From a virus, in the IMG/VR virus record IMGVR_UViG_3300042905_004053, positions 1 to 36,610 of that record: 36,610 bases of DNA. One strand, given 5' to 3'. The position numbers and the translations under genes were made by a program. This document shows positions 21,374-31,431 of this stretch, piece after piece (within the stretch, counting starts at the first letter, position 1; every line of letters starts with the position of its first letter). The notes under the pieces are model-generated. The model did no database searches and was not told where the DNA came from. It saw only the letters and a program-made list of their open reading frames with translations.

Positions 21374-21380
21374 AATAGCA

Positions 21381-21875
21381 TCACCCTTTCTGCGCGGCCT
21401 TTATGTCCTGGAGGTAGCCGTTCACCTTATCTACATACTGCTGATTTTTGTAACGCCCGTCCAAGTTTTTGACCGCTGATCCAGCGTTATAGGCCGCGAT
21501 CAAATCATCTTTCTGTGCATACTTTTTCGCGAGCCGTTTGAGCAGCAGGGAGCAATAAGTAAGGTTAGTCTTTGGCTCTAACATCTGGAAGATCGGCCCT
21601 TTAAGTCCTAGCTCCCGAGCTACTGCACCCATCACTTGAGTCAGACCCCAGCTCGTCATCTGCATGACAGTCTCTGTTGCTTCAGAAATCCGATTGTCCT
21701 GAGCATGTTCCTTAGTCTTAAACAGCCACTTATAATGGGGCTCAAATCGAATAGCGAAGCGATCTCCCCCGCTCTCAGTCTGAACGATTGCCGCGATGAT
21801 GTTAGCAGGGACATTCTGGTCGTCTGCTACGTCCTCAATCTCAACCCAAGGTAGTTTCTGAATCCAAGTGCTCAT
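21381..21875 (-). CDS. Lytic transglycosylase (endolysin), 164 aa
   Basis: ATG at 21875 overlaps the upstream stop as ATGA. The SLT-like core is clear: catalytic Glu 34 in VQTESGG, then SWGLTQVMG (75-83) and AAYNAGS (127-133) with VDKVNGYL. It cleaves peptidoglycan glycan strands with formation of an anhydro end. There is no signal peptide, so it probably needs a holin to reach the wall, although coupling to the internal protein upstream leaves a DNA-entry role open. With the following membrane genes it makes a lysis cassette. Confidence 0.85.
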   Translation of the reverse strand: MSTWIQKLPWVEIEDVADDQNVPANIIAAIVQTESGGDRFAIRFEPHYKWLFKTKEHAQDNRISEATETVMQMTSWGLTQVMGAVARELGLKGPIFQMLEPKTNLTYCSLLLKRLAKKYAQKDDLIAAYNAGSAVKNLDGRYKNQQYVDKVNGYLQDIKAAQKG

Positions 21876-24800
21876 TGGGTAAACTCAACCATTCTAGCCG
21901 CTAGAGGCTTCTCAGAGGCCCTCTGCATTCCCGACTCCAAAAGGTCCGCCAAAAGATCCCCCTCGATAAACCCGTTGGCGACCTGGAGGGATGCTCTAGC
22001 CTTCTTGATTGGACTCAAGCTGCTCGCTTTAATGTCATCAATCAAAGACTGCCGATTGACCTGAGCAACCTCAGTCACAGGTTGCTGACGCGCCCCGTTA
22101 GCAAGGTCTGAGACAAACTCGCCGATGGGCCCAGCAACCCGTTTAGAGTCTGGAAGGGCTTTCATGAGTTTCTCGTAGGTAAAGACCCCATTCATGTCTG
22201 CCATGGTTCGCAGGTAGGCTCTGGCAAAGCTTCCGCCTTTAATGTCCATCCATGCCCCTACTGCTCCAGCGATGCCGGCAATCGCATCACCTGTGCCGCT
22301 CAAGGCCTGTTTATTTACCGGGTCCGTCATTCCAAGGAACGAAACAATCGGTTTCATGATGGACTTATACTTTTGCACACCCCAAGAGCCACGGATGCGC
22401 TCGGTTTCAAGGCTACGTCTGACCCTTAGAGCGTCTGCAAGTTTGTCCAAATCCTTTGGGGAGCCCACTCCAAGAGACTTAAATAGTTCTTCAAACTGCT
22501 TCTGAGGGATTTCAGACAAGCCACGCATGATTCTGACAGCCTGATCGCTCATCGGGCCATCTGCATTCCGAAGGATGGCCTGCACGATAGTCTCGCCAGT
22601 TTCCTTCTGGCTGATGGGATTATACGCTTCGCGCCACGCCTCAAAATCTTGTTTTGCTTGTCTCTCACGGGCCGCCGCTTGCCCTAAGTCAGAGGTCTGT
22701 TTCAGTGTTGCGTTCTGAATAAATATTCTCCGACGCTCTGGATTTTTAAGATTCTCAATTAAATTCCTTAGAGAAATGATAATCTCTGCAGTTTCAACGT
22801 CTTGAACCGTTCTTATTACTGCAGCTTCAAAATCAGCAGCCTCGGCAAGATCAAGCAAGCCTTCAATCTGCTTCAGTCGTTTCATCGCAGGGAGCTCTGC
22901 TTCGAGTTCCTTGATGCGCTTCGGGTCTTTGGCTTGTTTCAGCTCAATCTCGGCTCTGGCTGCTTCCTCTGCGATAGGGATTTGTGCTCGAATGCGAGCC
23001 TGTGCCGCAGGGTCTGTAGTATTCAATAGGTCGTCGCGCAACCGCTCAAGAGCCCTGACTGATGGAAGATTCTTGATCTCTGCGTTAATCGCCGATGGAG
23101 CAGAAGCCTCAAGAGCCCTGTAGTATTCTGCAAGGTTCTCAGAGATCGGCATCCCACTGTAGTTTTCCAGCTCTGCAAACCTCTGTTGCATAACTGGATC
23201 AGACGCAGACTTTTTGATCGCAGATTCAATCTTGCTCGGAGTGGAAAAGGCTTTGGCTGCAAAGTCATTGATGAAAGCGGTCATTTTAGCGACCGGCTCC
23301 ATCTTTTCGGCGTAACCCGGATAGCGGTAGTTGCCTGACTCATCCTTACCTTTTAGGTAATCACTCAGATCCTTCCGAATGCCATTAAGTGCATTCTCAG
23401 CGGGTTCTGAAAACCGGATTACATCCCTGCCGGCCAGCATCTTCTGCAGGTCTTGAATCTCTTTTTTTAGCTCGGTTCCCGGCAGCGCACGGACTTCAGA
23501 CTTTGCAACCCGCTCCTTCATTTTAAAAAGCATTCGTTGCAATGCCTGAGAAACCGGAGAAATTCCGATTACCCTTCTCGTTTCATCAAGTTGCCTTTGA
23601 ATGGCAGTTTCAATGATTGAAACCGGGATAAACTCATCGTCGGTGAGAGTTTCAATTGCTTCTTTTGACGCAAGACCAGCATTCTTTTTTACTTCAGTAA
23701 CAGCGTCCTCAACCATCCGGACATAAGGACTCGCAAAAGGCTCCTGGCGCTGTGCCCTAAGAGTTGCAATCTCGGTTTGCGCCGCTTCTCTTGCGCGTCT
23801 TTCTGTCAATCCTGTCTGGTACTGCAGCTTTTCTTTAGAAAACTCTGCCGCTTCTTTGAACGGCTCGATCTCTTCTCGGATAGCAGCCTTTTGAGCCTTC
23901 AGTGGTCCGCCTTCTTCTCGAATCCACGAGGTTTCTCTCTTTAGCTCATCTTTTAGTTTTGTGAGTTGATCCTTAAATCCGGCAAGTTTTTCGTTTAGGA
24001 ATTCTTCATTTACTTTTTTCGCTTTTTCAGAGGCACGCTCTGCTTCGGCAAGCTGCTCAACAGCCTTATCAAACTCGATTTTTGACGCACTAAACTCTTC
24101 CTTGGCAAAATCCTTAACCTCTTGAAAAACATTAACGATGTTTTCTTCAGGAGGGAGTGAGTCAATAAACCTAGGATCTCGGAGATACTTCTCCTGCGTC
24201 TTGACGGGAGAGCCAAAGAGGAACCGAACAATATTCTTCGCGCCATCCGAGAGGCCAAAAGCCCTAATCTTAGGCTCAAGCGCCATCCCGCCAGCAATAA
24301 GGCCTCCGAATGCGGGAGCTGCTACAGCTCCTCCAGCCATGGTTACGCCTACACGCTTTGCCATTTCCTCTGGAGTACCCTGAGCGCCCTTAACGCCAGC
24401 CAGTTCTGCTGCGCCGCGCTCAACCTCTTCTCCTGAGGCCATCGCAAGGCCACCTTTAGCGCCAGCAACCCCAAGCTCTGCTAGGGCGCCTAGAGGCTTC
24501 TCAGCCTTTAATGCTCCAGCACCAAACTCAGGGACCGCACGCATCCCGGCTCTAATCGCCTTCTCTGCAGCAGTGGCGCCAATCTTAGCAGGTCCGACTG
24601 CTGGAATAGCTCCAGCGGCCATTTCCAAAGTTGCTGCTGTGGTCGGGTATTTCGCTTCGATTGCCTTTTGCTTGCTGTAGCCCTCGGCAACCCCTTCCTG
24701 CATCCGTTCGATAAGTCCCTTGGCCTTGTCGAACTCGCTGTTACGGGCATAGGACGCAATCGCTCCCATAACCGCATCAAGGGGCATGAAGTAAGCTGGC

Positions 24801-25030
24801 TCTGCAATCCCAGCCGTGGCTCCTCCAAGCGCAGCCCGGAAAGCCCCAGCCGCTAACTCTTCACCACTAAACTCTGGAGGCATCGCAGGCTGTGCAGCAG
24901 CAGGCTCAAGACCTTGAGCAGCAGCTTCAAGCTCCTCCATCGAGGGGATCTTCTTTGCTTCCTCCATCAGCTCATCAATCGAGGGTACTGCCGAAGGAGA
25001 AGGACCGGGAGAAGGGCTAGGCGTTGCCAT
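21872..25030 (-). CDS. Large internal virion (ejection) protein, 1052 aa
   Basis: ATG at 25030 overlaps the preceding stop (TAATG). Pro/Ser-rich start, then a Gly/Ala-rich hydrophobic region (about 55-275) with several segments able to enter membranes, and a very long helical coiled-coil region from about 290 to 800. The C-terminal part contains WGVQKYKSIMKP and further helices. It is the largest gene in the window and is followed by the transglycosylase. This matches the internal core/ejection proteins of podoviruses, which leave the capsid with DNA and form a channel in the cell envelope. No lysozyme domain is fused. Confidence 0.7.
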   Translation of the reverse strand: MATPSPSPGPSPSAVPSIDELMEEAKKIPSMEELEAAAQGLEPAAAQPAMPPEFSGEELAAGAFRAALGGATAGIAEPAYFMPLDAVMGAIASYARNSEFDKAKGLIERMQEGVAEGYSKQKAIEAKYPTTAATLEMAAGAIPAVGPAKIGATAAEKAIRAGMRAVPEFGAGALKAEKPLGALAELGVAGAKGGLAMASGEEVERGAAELAGVKGAQGTPEEMAKRVGVTMAGGAVAAPAFGGLIAGGMALEPKIRAFGLSDGAKNIVRFLFGSPVKTQEKYLRDPRFIDSLPPEENIVNVFQEVKDFAKEEFSASKIEFDKAVEQLAEAERASEKAKKVNEEFLNEKLAGFKDQLTKLKDELKRETSWIREEGGPLKAQKAAIREEIEPFKEAAEFSKEKLQYQTGLTERRAREAAQTEIATLRAQRQEPFASPYVRMVEDAVTEVKKNAGLASKEAIETLTDDEFIPVSIIETAIQRQLDETRRVIGISPVSQALQRMLFKMKERVAKSEVRALPGTELKKEIQDLQKMLAGRDVIRFSEPAENALNGIRKDLSDYLKGKDESGNYRYPGYAEKMEPVAKMTAFINDFAAKAFSTPSKIESAIKKSASDPVMQQRFAELENYSGMPISENLAEYYRALEASAPSAINAEIKNLPSVRALERLRDDLLNTTDPAAQARIRAQIPIAEEAARAEIELKQAKDPKRIKELEAELPAMKRLKQIEGLLDLAEAADFEAAVIRTVQDVETAEIIISLRNLIENLKNPERRRIFIQNATLKQTSDLGQAAARERQAKQDFEAWREAYNPISQKETGETIVQAILRNADGPMSDQAVRIMRGLSEIPQKQFEELFKSLGVGSPKDLDKLADALRVRRSLETERIRGSWGVQKYKSIMKPIVSFLGMTDPVNKQALSGTGDAIAGIAGAVGAWMDIKGGSFARAYLRTMADMNGVFTYEKLMKALPDSKRVAGPIGEFVSDLANGARQQPVTEVAQVNRQSLIDDIKASSLSPIKKARASLQVANGFIEGDLLADLLESGMQRASEKPLAARMVEFTQ

Positions 25031-26184
25031 TATCGTTTACCTGCCTGTTCAAGAAGTTGCTTCTTACGCTCTGGAGTGGCCTTCATAAACTCCACCTTTT
25101 CCGCGTCCGAAAGCTTTTGGAGTTTAGCCCGCATATCTTGATCCGGAGCGGGCGATGGAGCTGGAGCTGCAGCCTTAGGCTTTTCTCCGGGTACTCCATA
25201 CTTCGACATAATCACGTCGATTTCGCCTTGAGTTGCAGCAGCTCGGTTTCTTGCTCTTTTAGCTGAGTTTGCAACCTGACTCTCAAACTCTTTAAGATCC
25301 CGACCAAAAGCAGGACCTGGCTTAGTAAGGTTTGGAAGAATGTTAAACTGAAGCAACCGGCCTACTCGTGCAGCTTCCTCAACGCCAACCGCATCTTTTC
25401 CTTCAGAAGAGTTCAGAAGCTTTAAAGAATCGAGTCCTGCCTGAATCTTTTGTGATGAAGAGATTTTTGGATCTTTTAGTTGCTTCAGAAGTGTCTCAAG
25501 ACCAATGGCCACCTTTGTCTGCCCTGCAAACCCACGAGCCAAATCATCAACAATCACTTTGTCTCCAGGGGCAAGCTTGACGTTTCCTGGAATATTTGGC
25601 TTTGGCTGCGCTCCAACCTTAACCTGTTCTTCTTTTTTTCGAGTTTCTTTGACTGCTTGAGTGGTAAACTCAGTCGTCTTTTTGCCGCCAGCAAGTGCGT
25701 CGTAATAAGCCTTTTCAAGGTTTCCAAGCCGCCTAGACTCAGACTCAAGCTTTTTAAACTCTGGGCGAAGCTTAAGCTGCTCTGCTGCACGCTTTCTTTC
25801 CTCTTCCCGAGCCTTATCCATACGCTCAAGACCAGTGAGTCCAGCCTGAGCGCCGGCTGAGATCCCAGCTTCAGCAACTCCGACACCACCAGCAGCACGA
25901 CCAGCACCGTAACCGATCAGGGCAGGCAGGAAGGCCACCATAGCTTCAGCAAGAAGATCTCGCTCTGGCTTTTGGGGAAGCCCTAGAACTAGATTTCTAA
26001 CGTCTTTTTCCCTTGCTTCTTCGCTCTTCCTCGCCTGCTCCATAAGGCCTTCAAGGGCCTTAATACCGGTCGCAGCTTCTTCCCGAGTCTTGAGTGTAGA
26101 CATCCCTTTCTCGCCAGTAGACTCCAAGTCTACGACTTTAGGCGTAAGTCTATACTCATTCATCAGCTCTTCGAGCGTAGGCAT
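25030..26184 (-). CDS. Putative internal virion protein, 384 aa
   Basis: ATG at 26184 and stop at 25030 overlap the neighbouring genes as TAATG. The sequence is highly helical and charged with coiled-coil stretches (about 35-65 and 125-185) around one Gly/Ala-rich hydrophobic segment (MVAFLPALIGYGAGRAAGGVGVAEAG, about 82-115). The C-terminal 40 residues are again charged. Position between the Gln/Ala-rich protein and the large ejection protein suggests a second core protein. Confidence 0.65.
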   Translation of the reverse strand: MPTLEELMNEYRLTPKVVDLESTGEKGMSTLKTREEAATGIKALEGLMEQARKSEEAREKDVRNLVLGLPQKPERDLLAEAMVAFLPALIGYGAGRAAGGVGVAEAGISAGAQAGLTGLERMDKAREEERKRAAEQLKLRPEFKKLESESRRLGNLEKAYYDALAGGKKTTEFTTQAVKETRKKEEQVKVGAQPKPNIPGNVKLAPGDKVIVDDLARGFAGQTKVAIGLETLLKQLKDPKISSSQKIQAGLDSLKLLNSSEGKDAVGVEEAARVGRLLQFNILPNLTKPGPAFGRDLKEFESQVANSAKRARNRAAATQGEIDVIMSKYGVPGEKPKAAAPAPSPAPDQDMRAKLQKLSDAEKVEFMKATPERKKQLLEQAGKR

Positions 26185-27143
26185 TAGACCACCTCACCGT
26201 TGCTACGGGTAAAGGGCTTGTCGCTTCCAAACAGGCCAAAGAACTTGATCCAAGTCTTGGTCAAAAGCTTGTCAAAGAACCCAGCCTTACCTTCAGCGCA
26301 GGCAACGGTAGGTTTGACGCAAGTATTAAAGAAGAACTTTGTCGCGGTTTTGTTCTTAGCTGCGTAATGGCCTACGGTTTCTGACAACCAATAATAACCG
26401 CGCAATTCTTCAACCGCGCACCAAGAGTCTCTGATTTTTCGAATACCTTGAAGATGCCGGATCATTTCTTTTTCAGCCGGGACTTCAAAGTTTAGTTCTT
26501 CTCCAAGCTTTGACATTTCCTTCAAATAGTCCGCTCTTGCTGCATCCACATTGAAGGCAATGGTTGTTGCTACAATCATAAAGCATGGGCACCCGCTTGC
26601 ACCAGCAGCGGCAGCACGTTGTGCATCTGCAGTAACATTCGCAGCCTGAAGCCCACGTTGTTGTCCAAGTTCGGCTGAGGCAAGTTGCATTCGAGCGAGA
26701 TCCGAGGAAAGACCGCCAAACTGAGCAGCTTTTTCTAGCTTCTCGCGTTCTGCGATGTTCTTAGCAAAAAGAGCCTGTTCTGCGTTTGCACGCTGAAGTT
26801 GCGCCTGCTCTGCAAGCCTCGCCTGCTGTGCTCCAGCAGCTCCACCTCTGACACCCGATCGTGCCTGCTGAGAGGCAAGCTGACGCGCTGCAAGCTGCTG
26901 CTGGCGCTGCGCGTCTTGAGTGATCTGGGCCTTTTGAGCGGCATACTCTGGCGTCCCGACTTGGCGACGACGCATGAGCTGAGAAAAGTCTACTTTTGGA
27001 AGCTCCGGAGTTTGAGCTAAAGTTCTTTCGAATTGAGAGGCACTGCTTCTTCTATTATTTAACTCAAGAACTTCAGGAGTACCCCACTGTCCTTTTCTTT
27101 GAAGCTCCAGCAGCCTTTCTTCATCTTGTCTGGTCCATGCCAT
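26184..27143 (-). CDS. Putative internal virion protein with Cys-rich C-terminal domain, 319 aa
   Basis: ATG at 27143 follows GAGGTGAGCAA. Residues 85-180 are Gln/Ala/Arg-rich coiled coil, typical for the core proteins of short-tailed phages. The C-terminal part starts abruptly with GCPCFMIVATT and continues as a globular domain with SWC and two more Cys; that composition differs from the first half. With the next two genes it forms a likely three-protein ejection set. Confidence 0.65.
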   Translation of the reverse strand: MAWTRQDEERLLELQRKGQWGTPEVLELNNRRSSASQFERTLAQTPELPKVDFSQLMRRRQVGTPEYAAQKAQITQDAQRQQQLAARQLASQQARSGVRGGAAGAQQARLAEQAQLQRANAEQALFAKNIAEREKLEKAAQFGGLSSDLARMQLASAELGQQRGLQAANVTADAQRAAAAGASGCPCFMIVATTIAFNVDAARADYLKEMSKLGEELNFEVPAEKEMIRHLQGIRKIRDSWCAVEELRGYYWLSETVGHYAAKNKTATKFFFNTCVKPTVACAEGKAGFFDKLLTKTWIKFFGLFGSDKPFTRSNGEVV

Positions 27144-27147
27144 TTGC

Positions 27148-27492
27148 TCACCTCAAAATAACGACTGTTAGACTAGCCGCGTTAGATCCTTCGTTCTTCA
27201 GATAGATATAGTCCGAAGTCCACGCTGTATCCCCGTCTCGAACCTGATAGCCCGTGCTTTTAAGGATCAGCTTCCCGGAGGGGATAACACCGAGGTTGTG
27301 CTGGATCTGAAGCTCTTGGCCTGCGTTAATCGTAACCCGGGCCGTATAGGATTTGAAGTTATCCTTGAAGGTCAGGTTTGTCAGGGCCGTCGTAATGTCG
27401 GCCAAGGTATTGGCTAGGTAAACTTCTAAATACTTTACGATTTCCTCAGCCGTCCGGCCTACCCTAAGCTTTTTAGGTCTTTGAATCCTCAT
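27148..27492 (-). CDS. Small virion-type protein, 114 aa
   Basis: ATG at 27492 lies behind AAGGTG. The second half contains FKDNFKSYTARVTINAGQELQIQHNLGVIPSG, a pattern I know from small phage proteins coded next to the tail and internal-protein genes, likely an all-beta domain. The N-terminal 40 residues are helical. Function not assigned; virion protein by context. Confidence 0.6.
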   Translation of the reverse strand: MRIQRPKKLRVGRTAEEIVKYLEVYLANTLADITTALTNLTFKDNFKSYTARVTINAGQELQIQHNLGVIPSGKLILKSTGYQVRDGDTAWTSDYIYLKNEGSNAASLTVVILR

Positions 27493-27494
27493 AC

Positions 27495-30236
27495 CTACAC
27501 CTTAATGGCAGGCATATAGGGCGCCACAACCTCTAGTTCGTAGCCGGTAATCACAATGTCCGTTTGAGGCTCATCGTTCGAGAAGATCAATCGGAGAGAC
27601 TTAGCCCGACCGTTGCTGATCTTGTGCTTTACCGAGCTATCCTGCGGGTCGCCGTAGAAACTCCCATAAGGCGTCACGCCATACCCATCAGCCCCCACGT
27701 TTAGGGTGAACTCAGAGATAGGGCTAGTCGGAATGAAGTTTAGCTCCGTTTGGCAGTCCAGGGTGAAGTTGTTCGGAACAATGTCGGTCGTAAACACCCG
27801 AAGTGTCAGATAGTTCTTCAAGACCGAGGCATTGCCCATAAAATCCCATGGGCTCTTATAAACGATCGTAATGGGCTGCGTGTGATCGTTATAGTCGTAG
27901 GCTGTGCCAGTATCTTGACGACGCCAAGAGATCGTCCTGAGGGCGCCTACTTCATCAATCCTGCGCTCTGTGAAGATCAGGTCGTCATTGTACCGCACAA
28001 TACCAGCCGCAGCGTTAAGGCCTTCCCACTTGAGCCAAGCGTCCCGAGCATAGTCGTAAACCAAAAGCACGCTGCCAGAGTTGCAGTACCTAACCCCCAC
28101 CTGCTCGCTCTCTTTAGGAACGAACAGCAGGTATTTCTGCTCTTTCCGGTCATGGAATGCCCAAGACTTCCCAAGCCTAAACAGATCCTCGTCATCTACG
28201 TTAGCAGACTGATTAAACAGGGGGTCAATCCGGCTAACCAAAGGCACTTCCTCAAACGTCCCGAGGGAGCTCGGAATCTGAGCCCCTGACATTTTCCGAG
28301 GTCCAATCTTAGACAGGAAGAAGATAACGCCTCGAATATCCCTGACAGACTGATGGGCGATGCAGCCTACGTCGTTTGTGATCTGGTCGAATCGGATATT
28401 CCCGTCCGCAAAGTCACCAGACCCCGCATGAATGGCTTCCCGCTGGAACACGATCAACACTTCGTTAGAAGGCGCAACCGCAGTGATTCGATCCGCCTCA
28501 AGGCTCTGAATGAGCTGTTGATTGTCCGGTGTCGGGAAGTATTCAGCGCCCTCAATATCCGACCAAGCCACTACGTTAGGGGCAGCAGTCAGACATCCGG
28601 CTACGAGCAGGTTCTGGAACACTGTCAGATAGCGCGCTTTGGGAGGGGGGGAACGATCCACCAAAGGAACCAGCAGGTCCACGCCGAGGTTAGCGTCGGA
28701 AGTCTTGTCTTGATAAACCTGTGTTGGCGCAAAGCTATTATTAGGGATCTGAACCACTTCGTACCAAGTCGTGGGCTCGGTCGCTGAAGTCTCGTTCCGG
28801 TAAATGCCGATTCTCAGGTTTGCAGAGATGACTGCATTATCCAAAACCTCAACGCCTGCTCCAGCAATCGTGATCGTGTTTGTGGTTACGTTTGTAACCT
28901 TTCTCTGAACATAAGTATTTAGGTTGCCATCATAGAAGTAGGCCGTATCCCCAACCTGTAGCGTATGAGGTCCGCCAGAGCCGTTATCTACGTTAATCGT
29001 GTTGACATAAGACGATGGGCCAAAGCCTTGATTGCCGTTTACGATAGCGCAGCCCGTGTTAAACCCTGTGCCTGCCTGTACGTTTGCCACCGTCACGTCA
29101 ATCCGGCGTGCGTTCGTAGACAGGATCTCGTCCGCATCAGCAACCGTTACAGCGGCCCCTGAGATCGTAATAGCAAGAGGAGTCGTAGAAACGCCTGTGA
29201 CTGTGCGCGTCACAAGGCTTGCGCTTACGGAGTCGTAGAACTCAACGGTGTCGCCGTTCAGAATGTCGCTGCCGGGCTCGACGTTAATCGTCGTAACCGT
29301 TGTCTGAGCGCCTTTAATAATCGCCCGGTGCTGCGTGCTGATCGGAGTGGAAACTCGCGCCAGATTGCCCTCTGTGAAGTTATCAGAAGCATCTACTTGG
29401 ATATATCGCGCCCGGTGAACATAGTTTCGGCCTACAAATCCGCCTGCGTCTAAAGCATCAGCAGAAGTAAGACTTGCAGGAGTAGGGACACCAGCCCGAT
29501 ACACCGAAAAACCGTCATATTTCTGAATCTCGTCCTTGCCGGTAGCCACATAAAGCACGTTTTGGATCTGAACAGCCGACGCAGGCTCAAAATCCTCGTC
29601 ATTTACAGCCGCCATGCCGTTCGCAAAGGGACTTGCAACTGGGCTAATGGCATTGGTCCAGTACCCTGCGTTCAGCGTGTAGCCAGCAAGCACGTCCTGG
29701 TCGATCGCGTTCTTGATGTAAGCCGCAGGAACCGTGCCAGTCCCGGTAATCGTGGCAGACCAATCAGCCAGAGCGTCAATCGAGTTCCTAAGCTGCTGGC
29801 AGGTATAGGGAGTCGTCTCATCCACTCCAAGGCCTAAACCTTGGTTAAGAGCCGTCGTGGCGCCAGCCGTCAGGATGCAGCGATACTGGCTTGTCACCGT
29901 ATCGTAGTAGACTGAAACACTCGCGGAAGCCTCTGCGCCAGAATACGAAATGGCGATTCGAGTTTCGGCCCATTTCTTGACCGTAGATCCGATGGAGACA
30001 AGCTCTGGCGCCTCATCCCCGTTCTCGTCAATCCGGTTATAGATAAACGAGCCAAGCGGACCAGCGCCTTCAGCGTGCGGCGTCGTACCCTTTCGCTTAA
30101 TCAGACTCCCCACCGCGTTTAGATCGAGGTTAGAAATGTCTGTTGCGTACTTCTCAGGATAGTTCAGGTCTGAGCTTTTGAGATCAAAGCCAAAGAAGTT
30201 CTTGTATCGTTTAATGAACTGATTTTTGGCTGCCAT
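27495..30236 (-). CDS. Tail nozzle/hub-like beta-propeller protein, 913 aa
   Basis: ATG at 30236 follows the upstream stop by three bases. The chain is beta-rich with repeated propeller-like blades: VQIQNVLYVATGKDEIQKYDG, PNVVAWSDIEGAEYFP, DVGCIAHQSVRDIRGVIFFLSKIG, YLLFVPKESEQ. Inserted modules of the NGDTVEFYD...RTVTGVSTTPL type occur twice (about 325-365 and 435-475), an internal duplication. Size, position directly after the adaptor and blade pattern fit the P22 gp10-type or T7 gp12-type nozzle. The exact subtype is inference. Confidence 0.7.
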   Translation of the reverse strand: MAAKNQFIKRYKNFFGFDLKSSDLNYPEKYATDISNLDLNAVGSLIKRKGTTPHAEGAGPLGSFIYNRIDENGDEAPELVSIGSTVKKWAETRIAISYSGAEASASVSVYYDTVTSQYRCILTAGATTALNQGLGLGVDETTPYTCQQLRNSIDALADWSATITGTGTVPAAYIKNAIDQDVLAGYTLNAGYWTNAISPVASPFANGMAAVNDEDFEPASAVQIQNVLYVATGKDEIQKYDGFSVYRAGVPTPASLTSADALDAGGFVGRNYVHRARYIQVDASDNFTEGNLARVSTPISTQHRAIIKGAQTTVTTINVEPGSDILNGDTVEFYDSVSASLVTRTVTGVSTTPLAITISGAAVTVADADEILSTNARRIDVTVANVQAGTGFNTGCAIVNGNQGFGPSSYVNTINVDNGSGGPHTLQVGDTAYFYDGNLNTYVQRKVTNVTTNTITIAGAGVEVLDNAVISANLRIGIYRNETSATEPTTWYEVVQIPNNSFAPTQVYQDKTSDANLGVDLLVPLVDRSPPPKARYLTVFQNLLVAGCLTAAPNVVAWSDIEGAEYFPTPDNQQLIQSLEADRITAVAPSNEVLIVFQREAIHAGSGDFADGNIRFDQITNDVGCIAHQSVRDIRGVIFFLSKIGPRKMSGAQIPSSLGTFEEVPLVSRIDPLFNQSANVDDEDLFRLGKSWAFHDRKEQKYLLFVPKESEQVGVRYCNSGSVLLVYDYARDAWLKWEGLNAAAGIVRYNDDLIFTERRIDEVGALRTISWRRQDTGTAYDYNDHTQPITIVYKSPWDFMGNASVLKNYLTLRVFTTDIVPNNFTLDCQTELNFIPTSPISEFTLNVGADGYGVTPYGSFYGDPQDSSVKHKISNGRAKSLRLIFSNDEPQTDIVITGYELEVVAPYMPAIKV

Positions 30237-30239
30237 AGT

Positions 30240-31178
30240 TTATGGGTAATAATCCTCAACCCCGAGGAACTGAACATCAAGCAAAGGAATGCGATCCGGG
30301 TCGCCATCCGGCTCTGCAAAAGCCATCCGCAGAGTTTCCTGCACCTTGGATAGAATCTGACTGATTTGGGCGGAATCCGTCTGGGAGTCACGCATCAGGA
30401 TTCGCAGATTGCAGTACTCAAGCAGGTACTTCTCGCAGACTTCGGGAAGCTCAGAGTTGGTCGTAGCGAAGTCGCCAGCGCACACATAATCGCCCGCGAC
30501 AATGGTTTCACCAGACTGGAAGGTAAACCCTGGCTCAACCGTAACTACCCCGGTCGTCGTATCAATAGCCGTGACAGGGATAGAGCGCATCTTTACGACG
30601 CCGTTCTTATCCACAACCGTCATGAACTGCTGTTCAATGATCGAGTCCGCATCCAAGAAAATCGAGGCATCAAGAGTCAGGCTAGTGATGCTGCTCGTTC
30701 CAAGAACTACTGCGCTCACAGTGCCGCGGCGCACATCAAGTTTCGGAATGGCCTTTTGATAAGACCACCGGATCTTCCCGGCCTGTTGCGGTCTTGGCTG
30801 AATGAGGATCTCTGCGCCACGCCGGATGTAAAATGCAGGATTACCAGCCTGCGTGTTCAGACGTTCCTTAATCTGCCCTTTTTTCAGGATATAGTAATCC
30901 GTATCAATCCCAGATGGGCTGTACTCAATCTGGTCAATACGGGTGCCAAGGTACAAATCCCTAGGCATACTATAGGCTTCCTGACTCTGTACTGCCGTCT
31001 GAATCTTATAGGCAGTCAGGATGCTAGGAAACGTACTCTGCAGGATCGAATGGATCTCCTCCTGGCCGTCATTCAAGTATTGAAGAAACTCAACGTCTTG
31101 AATCCCAGCCGTAGCCGTAAACTCTTGATTTTCAGTAGCCCGACGGCTCGCAGTGATGAGGAGATCGACTCGACGCAT
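30240..31178 (-). CDS. Head-tail adaptor (gp4-like), 312 aa
   Basis: ATG at 31178 directly follows TAA. The N-terminal region DVEFLQYLNDGQEEIHSILQSTFP, then MPRDLYLGTRIDQIEYSP and later ELPEVCEKYLLEYCNLRILMRDSQTDSAQ, corresponds to the helical adaptor proteins of short-tailed phages that seal the portal. The middle (about 150-235) is a beta insert with TTGVVTVEPGF. Its neighbour downstream is the nozzle-like protein, as in P22- and T7-type clusters. The family is from pattern and synteny. Confidence 0.65.
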   Translation of the reverse strand: MRRVDLLITASRRATENQEFTATAGIQDVEFLQYLNDGQEEIHSILQSTFPSILTAYKIQTAVQSQEAYSMPRDLYLGTRIDQIEYSPSGIDTDYYILKKGQIKERLNTQAGNPAFYIRRGAEILIQPRPQQAGKIRWSYQKAIPKLDVRRGTVSAVVLGTSSITSLTLDASIFLDADSIIEQQFMTVVDKNGVVKMRSIPVTAIDTTTGVVTVEPGFTFQSGETIVAGDYVCAGDFATTNSELPEVCEKYLLEYCNLRILMRDSQTDSAQISQILSKVQETLRMAFAEPDGDPDRIPLLDVQFLGVEDYYP

Positions 31179-31430
31179 TTATTCCTCTGCTTTCTGCTGG
31201 CCTTTCATCTTGGCGACGATGAGAGCAACCTTGCCCTTGTCAGGACCGGCGCCCATTTCTTCCTCTTCGCCTTCTTCCTCTTCGTAACCTTCCTGATCGG
31301 AGCACATTTCAACAAGGTGCTCAACCGACGTTCCAGACTTCTCGGCAAGCATTTGAAGCTTGGCAACAAGCCCCTTGGCTTCCGCCATGTCCTTCTCAGC
31401 AATCGGTTTGTGATCCATTTTTTCCATCAT
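31179..31430 (-). CDS. Small acidic protein, 83 aa
   Basis: ATG at 31430 follows a stop by one base; GGAG lies upstream. A helical first half is followed by a run of Glu residues (near 50-60) and a basic tail ending KMKGQQKAEE. No cysteine cluster or membrane segment. It precedes the adaptor gene and could be an assembly chaperone; function unknown. Confidence 0.6.
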   Translation of the reverse strand: MMEKMDHKPIAEKDMAEAKGLVAKLQMLAEKSGTSVEHLVEMCSDQEGYEEEEGEEEEMGAGPDKGKVALIVAKMKGQQKAEE

Positions 31431-31431
31431 A

